Assembly (NCBI GenBank): GCA_023055425.1
Contig: JALGPY010000006.1
Coordinates: forward strand, 89,005,935-89,069,934
DNA length: 64,000 nucleotides
Direction: 5' to 3'
Source of the DNA: Linanthus parryae
Lineage: Eukaryota > Streptophyta > Magnoliopsida > Ericales > Polemoniaceae
The notes under the pieces: generated by a model
Database searches by the model: none
Seen by the model: only the letters and a program-made list of their open reading frames with translations
Told to the model about the DNA's origin: nothing
Translations under genes and position numbers: made by a program
Shown here: piece after piece, positions 57,357 through 64,000 of the stretch
Position numbering within the stretch: the first letter of the stretch is position 1
Layout of the letters: every line of letters starts with the position of its first letter

Positions 57357-60173
57357 TGTAATACCCCGTCAAATTGTTAGGGGTAAATCGGTAATATAAT
57401 ACAATTCTAATTAAGAATTTGAGCTCGGGTAAAATATTATATTTTTGTAAGTGAGAAATTTTCTAAGATTTTAGATAAATATTGAATTTGTATATGCGTA
57501 AATATATACGCGAGTTTATTTTATTTTTAACGCGGGTACACCGCGAGATTGTGTGTGATACATTATAGTACACTACCCATGGTGTGCCACCCACACCTTA
57601 GCATTTTCTCAAAACTTAGCACCTTCAACCTCTTCCATCTTCTTTGGCAAGCTTGCCTTCATCTTGCTCGGCAAGATTGTGCCACCAAGCCCCTCCCTTC
57701 CACTAGAAGCCTTCTTTCTCCCCAATATAAACAACACCCTTCTCCTACAAGCTTGTCTTCATCCCCTTCATCTTTATCACCTCCATCTTCTTCCCAACCA
57801 CACCAACGCCGCCACCACCACCAAGAGCTCCACCACCACCATTCATCTCCATCTCCTCTCTAGTCTCTCTCTCATTCTCTCTCTCCCTCCCTCTGTTCTC
57901 TGCCCAGAAACAGAGCAAGGCAGCAGCAGCGGCAAAAGCCGCCACCACCACCTCCCCTGTTCCCGACGGGAACAACAGCCCGCCACCCAACTTCAACCAA
58001 CCACCTCCCAGCTCATTTCTCCTCTCAATTCCTCTCTCTCTCTCTCGACCAGAGCACAAATAGAGAGAGAAGCAGCAGCAGCCGAAGCTCAACAAAACAG
58101 AGCACCACCAAGTCACCGTCGGCCACCATTTTTGCCGACGGGAAGCTGGGCCCAAGCAACCCATTGACACCCACCTGTCAAAGTCACCACCAAACGACGC
58201 CTAGAGTTCACAGGAGATCAAATCAAGTCCTACCCGAAGCTTAGAGTCCCTCCATCGCCGGCGACGAAGAGCACTGCGTGACTCACCGGCGGCAAACCCG
58301 TATAGCCTCGTTTCTTGATCGATTTCGATCATTCTTGACCTTGGTATGCTCTAAATCTCGTCTAGATTTCGTTTAAACAATCAAAATCATACCTTGAATG
58401 CTTGAATTCATGTTTAGTTTGGTGAAATTGAAATTCTGTAAAAGGGGGGTTAAAGTGTCTTTAATGTAAATCTGTTATAGTGTGCATATGGGGTACTATT
58501 TGTACTTTAGGGAGATCCTTAGGGGGGCTGGTGTCTTTTAATGTAACTGTCTTGTGAGTAGAAAGGGGGGTTCCTAATGTATTTTAAAGTAAACCCGGGG
58601 ATTCGGTCGTTGTTTATATAAACTTTATATTATTCGCGAAAAATAAAAATGTTATTTTTAGATTAAAAATATTTTATAAAAATAATAGTTTCCGTCCCGG
58701 TTACGGAGAAGTGTTTCGGGCATCGAAATAGTGACCGAGTTGTTCGTTAAAAAATTAACAGTTACGTTTTATTATAATTTAAATAAAGTTTGCTTAAATT
58801 ACTTAGTCTTCAAATCGATTTTGTTCAATACATATAAAAATTGATGTCGGCTAATTTATAAGCGTTATAGTGTCGTTTTCAGAAGAAGTTTGTTGACAAC
58901 GTGCTATTTTAAATATCGTTTAAACCGTTATAATTACAATAAGTATTTTTCATAAATATAACTACTCGTTTTACTAATATTTCATGTCTTTTAATACCAA
59001 CAATGTTTTAAAATAAATAATCACTTTTCTAAAACATAAAATTTAATAGTTGTGTAAAATAGATGCGTCGATTTATATATTTTCACTATTAAGAAATAAC
59101 TAGAGAAAGAAAACGTTGAGTTCGGGCTAGTCTAAAGACGCTTAATAGGATTTTATATAAGACTTGGGAATACTATGTTCGGATTGTGACAATCTAGAAG
59201 CTCCGATTTGTAGGTGACGTTTACATAGGCAAGGACTACGACTAGAACTCTCAGACGCTTCTGGACTAAGGTAAGTAAATATGCCTAGCCTAGCGTGCCT
59301 AGCTCAATTCGTGTCATGATATGATTTTTAATATTCGTCTCAAAATGTGTTTTGTGACATATCAGTTTTACTTGAGCTTGTTTATGATTTGAAACGTTTT
59401 CTTGCGTCACTCGATAAATAATAAAACGTAATAACGTAAAGTGGAATGAGTTGTACGGGAGAAACTTATTAATAATGTCGTGTTGATTTCGGTCACTCGA
59501 CCCCTGTTATTTTAACCCGGTCGCAACCTGTCGGGTGTCTCCATGTACTCACCCCTCTGGCCGCAAGAAGTCTTTGGGGGCTGCCGGTAGTCAAGGTCAT
59601 GGTAGCTAGTGATAGTATAGAAGATCTTTCCCCGTATCAACAGAGTTAAAAGGGCTTTTCTATGAGACAAGGAAGTTATAAATAGAAAGAAGAGCTATTC
59701 GGGATTTTACTCCCCACTACAGAGCAAGAAAGGAAGTTTCAAAGATACGAGGCCATTTACATTCGTGTTTTGTTTATCAAGTTTACACTTTTATGACTGT
59801 TTCCTCCTTATGCTTTGACGTGAAATCAAATATTTCTCTCTCCTCTGTTTTACGAGCTAGAGTATTTATTTACTCAGCATTTCCCAGCTGACTTTAGAAA
59901 CTGCGGTTCTGTTTTCTTTCCCACCGCAGGATTAGAGGACGATGGCTATGGTATGACTGGGGACGAGTCTCACTAAGAAGACCCTGTGACGTGCTATAAG
60001 ATAGTTTGAACAACGTAAGGATAATGTGTAATAGTAACGTATGAAGACTTGAAGTATTGTAATGTTTAATAGTATGTAATATAAAGGTTGGGATGTTGTG
60101 CTTTCGATTCTCCGCCGTTACATTTGAGCTTCGGCCTCCCCGATTCGTCCGAGTCGGATAAGGGGGTCGTTGC
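57357..60173 (+). repeat. Gypsy F 5' LTR (about 2.8 kb)
   Basis: The start is inferred from TGTAATACCCC, typical of plant chromovirus LTRs, and the end from the primer site at 60177. The partner LTR is outside the window, so neither end is proven. It contains a Ser/Pro/His-rich pseudo-frame (57549-58167) that is low-complexity only, and a TATATAAACTTTATAT patch near 58614 that could be promoter sequence. Confidence 0.6.
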
Positions 60174-60176
60174 TGG

Positions 60177-60190
60177 TGGTATCAGAGCCA
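60177..60190 (+). other. Gypsy F primer binding site
   Basis: TGGTATCAGAGCCA is complementary to the 3' end of initiator tRNA-Met and sits between the LTR and the gag leader. Confidence 0.9.
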
Positions 60191-60659
60191 ACAGTCCAGT
60201 AAAAGGGAATTAAACCTGTAGGGAAATTTCAAATTAACATAGGGCAAGATAATTAAAACTGGAAAGCCGTTCGGGGTATGGGTAGCTTAAGTATAGGACT
60301 TGGTATCTCCCACCCACCCACAACCTGTCTCAAGAAGTGATGTGTGGTATAGACTTATGAGAATCAGTTTGATTCAAGATACATTTTATTGGTTGTGAAT
60401 AATCTTCACTTCCATGATCACAAGAAGGATAAGAACATAATTTAATTCGTACTAGATGCTCTATTCGATTTATGGACACGTTACATGTGTTTTATTGCGA
60501 TGATTGCTATGTGATACATGTTTTTCTGTATTTTACGTAACTATTATGCTAGACAATAGTAAAATAATTGTTAGATTATCTGCGACCATAACCAAGGATA
60601 CCATAGGGGTGACTGATAGACCACTACCATATTGCTTTAGGTTAGTTTGACAGAGACAA

Positions 60660-61343
60660 ATGGCTGAAAACGTCAGCATGGAGCAGTTTTTCACCCAAAT
60701 GAGTCAGATGATGAACAACGGAGGTCAGACAGGGACTAATTGGGCCAAACAAGTGTTAGAAATGAAACCCAAGGAATTCACAGGAAAAGAGGATCCTGTT
60801 GAATTGGAGGATTGGATCGTGGAAATGGATAAGATTCTCGAGGTGGTAGAGTGCCCTGATGAGCGGAAAGTTAACTGTGCAGCCTTCTATTTGAAGAGTG
60901 AAGCGAACCTCTGGTGGAGGAATGCCCGAGAGACTCTGTTGGCCAAACCCAATTTCAACTGGGAAGCTCTTCAAGCTGCTCTTCGATCGCGTTTCTACCC
61001 TCACCATGTGAAGAGGAGTAAGGAAATGGAATTTCAGAACCTGCAGCAGGGAAATGACTCTGTCACGGAGTATTTCCGGAAATTTACGGAGCTGACGCGA
61101 TTCGTTGGAAACATGGTTCCTGATGAAGACTCCAAAATTTCTCGATTTATTGGAGGACTTCATGAAAGGCTTCAAGAGTCTCTTCTGAGCCGAACTTATT
61201 CCACTCTCCACGAGGCTTACGACCGAGCTGCTGATATCTGGCGAGTTCGTGTCTCCCAGGAAGAGAAACGCAAGAAGCGTAAAAGAAGCGGGAGGAAGCG
61301 ACAACAACTTTGTCAAGGCCAATCAGAGGTTCAAGCCCAATAA
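60660..61343 (+). CDS. Gypsy F Gag (capsid)
   Basis: A 227-codon frame begins [18 protein letters not shown]. The retrotrans_gag capsid domain spans about residues 35-190, with [51 protein letters not shown] and [11 protein letters not shown]. The last 30 or so residues (Lys/Arg-rich) are out of frame with the rest of the polyprotein. The following zinc-knuckle region continues in the overlapping frame that starts at 61249. A one-base indel near 61275-61285, in a run of A, is the simplest explanation. In plant chromoviruses gag and pol usually form one frame. Confidence 0.92.
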   Translation: MAENVSMEQFFTQMSQMMNNGGQTGTNWAKQVLEMKPKEFTGKEDPVELEDWIVEMDKILEVVECPDERKVNCAAFYLKSEANLWWRNARETLLAKPNFNWEALQAALRSRFYPHHVKRSKEMEFQNLQQGNDSVTEYFRKFTELTRFVGNMVPDEDSKISRFIGGLHERLQESLLSRTYSTLHEAYDRAADIWRVRVSQEEKRKKRKRSGRKRQQLCQGQSEVQAQ

Positions 61344-64000
61344 CAATGGAGGCAACCAAGGACAGCAACGTGGCAAACAACAGAATACTGGGGTTCAGAA
61401 AACTCGTCGCTATTTCTGCAAGTGGTGCCCACGCAACCACCCAGGGACAGATTGTGAAGGAAATGCAGTCACTTGCAAAAACTGCGGTAAAAGAGGGCAT
61501 CGGGCTTATGAGTGTCGCTCGCAACCGACCGGAAACCAACACATGAATTCAAGCGGAAATTTCAGGGGGCCACAACAGAACAACTACCAGGGCAACCGTC
61601 AACAGAACGAGAACAACTTTGGGCGCAACCAGCAGGCTGGAAATCTGCAGAATGGTAACCGTAACCACCAAAACAACGGAGGCAACGGTTACGGGAGGCA
61701 GCAAAATTACAATGGGGGCAATGCAGGACAGAATGGGGGTCAACCCAGGACTGGGAACAATAATGCTGGATATGGGAACAATAACAACAATGGAGCAGGA
61801 GGTCAGAATGGGAATGTGGGAAGGATAGCTGTACTGACAAGGACTGAAGCGGAAGCTGCTCATGGAGTTGTGACGGGTACTTTTCTTATCCTTGAGCAAC
61901 CAGCTTTCGTATTGTTTGATTCGGGTGCATCTTATTCCTTTGTATCGTCTGCATTTGCTGAAAAACTGGGTTTGCATAAGTCATCTAGCATATCTATTCC
62001 CGTAGCAACACCTAATGGTCACGTAACTGTCTGTGACACCGTATTCGAAGGAGTAGAATTGAAGATCCTTACCAGTACCCTACCCGCCAACCTGATAAAG
62101 TTTGACCTAGGGGGCATAGATGTGATCCTAGGAATGCATTGGCTTGGGAAGTATCGGGCAGTCATTGACTGTTACGGTCAAAAGGTTCAACTTAAAGGGC
62201 CTAAGGGAGAAAGGATCACTTATCGAGGTATCACCACGGAACCTCGCATTAAACTAGTGTCCGCCCTTACCATAGTAAATCAGGTGAAGAAGGGAAACTC
62301 TGCCTTCTTGTGTTATATCCAAGACGTAACTAAGAAGGAGACTGGTCTAGAAGAGATACCAGTCGTAAGGGAATTTCCTGATGTATTCCCAGAGGAGATT
62401 CCGGGAATGCCACCTCAGAGAGAAGTGGAATTCACCATAGACTTGGCACCTGGAACTGCACCCATCTCTAAGGCGCCGTATAGGATGGCACCTGCTGAAT
62501 TAAAGGAGTTGAAGAACCAGATACAAGAACTTCTGGATAAGGGGTACATACGACCTAGTGTGTCACCCTGGGGAGCCCCGGTGTTATTTGTCAAGAAGAA
62601 AGACGGAAGCTTGCGATTATGCATCGACTACCGGGAGGTAAACAGTGTCACTATCAAGAGCAAATATCCACTACCCCGGATTGATGACTTGTTCGATCAA
62701 TTACAAGGGGCTAGTGTTTTCTCTAAGGTTGACTTGAGGTCCGGATATCATCAACTTCGAGTGGCTGAGAAGGATGTCCCGAAGACTGCCTTTAGCACTA
62801 GGTACGGTCACTACGAGTTCACGGTTATGCCGTTCGGTTTGACCAACGCTTCTGCAGTATTCATGGACTTGATGAATCGGGTAATGAAACCATTTCTGGA
62901 CCAGTTTGTAGTCGTCTTCATTGATGACATTCTGGTATACTCGAAGAATGAGAAGGATCATGAAGAACACCTCCGAAAAGTATTGCAGACGCTGAGGCAG
63001 GAGCAGCTGTATGCCAAACTCTCAAAGTGTGAATTCTGGTTGGACCGAGTTCCATTTCTGGGCTATATCATTTCCAAGGAAGGAATAGCTGTGGACCCCG
63101 CAAAGATCTCAGCAGTCAAGGATTGGCCTACCCCGAAGAATGTGTCGGAAATCCGAAGTTTCCTTGGCTTAGCCGGCTACTACCGACGCTTCGTAAAGGA
63201 TTTCTCCAAAATTGCTAGGCCATTGACTACGCTGACGAAGAAGGCGGTGAAGTATCATTGGGACAATAGCTGTGAAGAAGCGTTCCAAACTCTGAAGGAA
63301 AAGCTAACTACAGCACCAGTATTAGCTTTACCAAACGAGTCTGGTGAATTCGAAGTATACAGTGATGCATCGAAGAAGGACTAGGATGCGTGTTGATGCA
63401 AGATCGAAGGGTCATTGCCTACGCGTCAAGGAAATTGAAACCCCATGAAGAGAATTATGCCACACATGACCTGGAATTGGCAGCAGTAGTCTTTGCGCTG
63501 AAGATTTGGAGGCATCATCTTTATGGAGCCGTTTGCAAGCTCTACACGGATCATCGGAGCCTGAAGTATATCTTCACCCAAAAGGAGCTCAATAACAGGC
63601 AACGAAGATGGCTGGAAATTATCAAGGATTATGATTTACGCATTCAGTACCACGAAGGGAAAGCCAATGTGGTTGCTGACGCGCTAAGTCGTAAGTCAAG
63701 CCATGCAGTGAACGCTATGTTAATCCTGGCGGATCAGTTATGCCACGAGTTCAGAAAACTCGACATCGAAGTGGTGGAACAAGGAACAGTGCAGAAATTG
63801 CTTGGAAGCATGACAGCTGTACCGGATTTCTTTGAGGAGATAAGGAGCAACCAAGCTGGAGACGTGAAGCTCGAAAGAATCAAGAAGAAGATTGCGGCAG
63901 GAGGAGCCAAAGACTTCCGGATTCACGAAGACGGAAGCATTCGCTACAAAGGAAGGTGGTGTGTACCACAAAAGTGTGCAAAAACCAAGCAGAAGTTGAT
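61249..64000 (+). pseudogene. Gypsy F zinc knuckle, protease, RT and RNase H (incomplete, one further shift)
   Basis: This frame continues Gag with a knuckle ([14 protein letters not shown]) and an Asn/Gly/Gln-rich linker. The protease follows ([14 protein letters not shown] near 61905-61940). The reverse transcriptase starts with [14 protein letters not shown] and includes [32 protein letters not shown] and the catalytic [11 protein letters not shown] near 62920. The RNase H start YSDASKKD is cut by a TAG at 63382-63384, reached after a one-base loss near 63375. Beyond it RNase H resumes in another frame ([49 protein letters not shown]), then the start of the integrase zinc-binding region to the window end. 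Confidence 0.92.

Larger units (their letters stand above)
57357..64000 (+). mobile_element. Ty3/Gypsy element F (chromovirus type), 5' part
   Basis: A long 5' LTR starting TGTAATACCCCGTC is followed by a tRNA-Met primer site, a leader, gag, then protease, reverse transcriptase and RNase H running off the right edge. Gag sequence and the long LTR fit the Tekay/Del chromovirus lineage. The integrase chromodomain that would settle this lies outside the window. Two one-base shifts were seen. Otherwise the coding sequence is well kept, suggesting a fairly young copy. Confidence 0.85.

Noticed and set aside
57549..58170. Long overlapping frames on both strands rich in Ser, Pro and His
   Set aside because: They are a by-product of CCA/CTC-rich sequence inside the Gypsy LTR; no domain and both strands open.
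1..64000. CRISPR array, bacterial operon, integron or phage content
   Set aside because: No regularly spaced short repeats, no ribosome-binding-site pattern, and the genes are spliced or plant retroelement in type.

Overview
The window is nuclear DNA from a flowering plant, most likely a eudicot. The evidence is one spliced plant-specific gene (an ARF5/MONOPTEROS-type auxin response factor), plant Copia and Gypsy retrotransposons with initiator-tRNA-Met primer sites, plant L1-type LINEs, and many hAT, Mutator, Tourist-like and Stowaway-like elements. There are no operons, no CRISPR array and no functional tRNA or rRNA gene. The only complete host gene I can support is the ARF; nearly everything else is transposon, mostly nested and in different states of decay.

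Layout. 1-12.1 kb: an old minus-strand Copia (A) is split by a plus-strand Copia (B, 2632-10565) with 1.4-kb LTRs. 12.2-18.3 kb: a cluster of small elements. These are a Stowaway-like MITE; a Tourist-like MITE holding a gene-capturing Mutator element (Pack-MULE) with pieces of a receptor kinase and an SR-protein kinase; a miniature LTR retrotransposon; an Ac-type hAT element; and a MITE with a tRNA-like insert. About 19.0-34.3 kb: a plus-strand LINE ending in a 20-A tail, split inside its reverse transcriptase by a very young minus-strand Copia (C, 23514-31968) of the same family as B.

35.4-41.4 kb (minus): the ARF gene. I could assemble 13 exons with GT/AG junctions and consistent phase into 885 codons. 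It has a B3 DNA-binding domain, an ARF domain, a long middle region and a PB1 domain. Its introns carry a hAT element, a MITE with a 46-bp copy of the gene's own exon 8, and a roughly 100-bp GA microsatellite. Its presumed leader holds several short upstream reading frames. 42.4-43.4 kb: a second hAT element lies upstream of the gene.

44-47.4 kb: a decayed, 5'-truncated minus-strand LINE. 48.6-49.9 kb: MITE and fold-back sequences. 50-53.9 kb: a Copia remnant (D) whose gag/protease and pol parts point in opposite directions. 54.5-57.15 kb: the 3' part of a minus-strand Copia (E). 57.36-64 kb: the 5' LTR, gag and much of pol of a plus-strand Ty3/Gypsy element of chromovirus type (F), running off the window.

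I did not find a convincing new multi-gene system. The observations most worth checking are the two-gene Pack-MULE nested in a MITE, the ARF exon copy in its own intron, the upstream reading frames in the ARF leader, and the frame-overlapping coding structure of the young Copia C.
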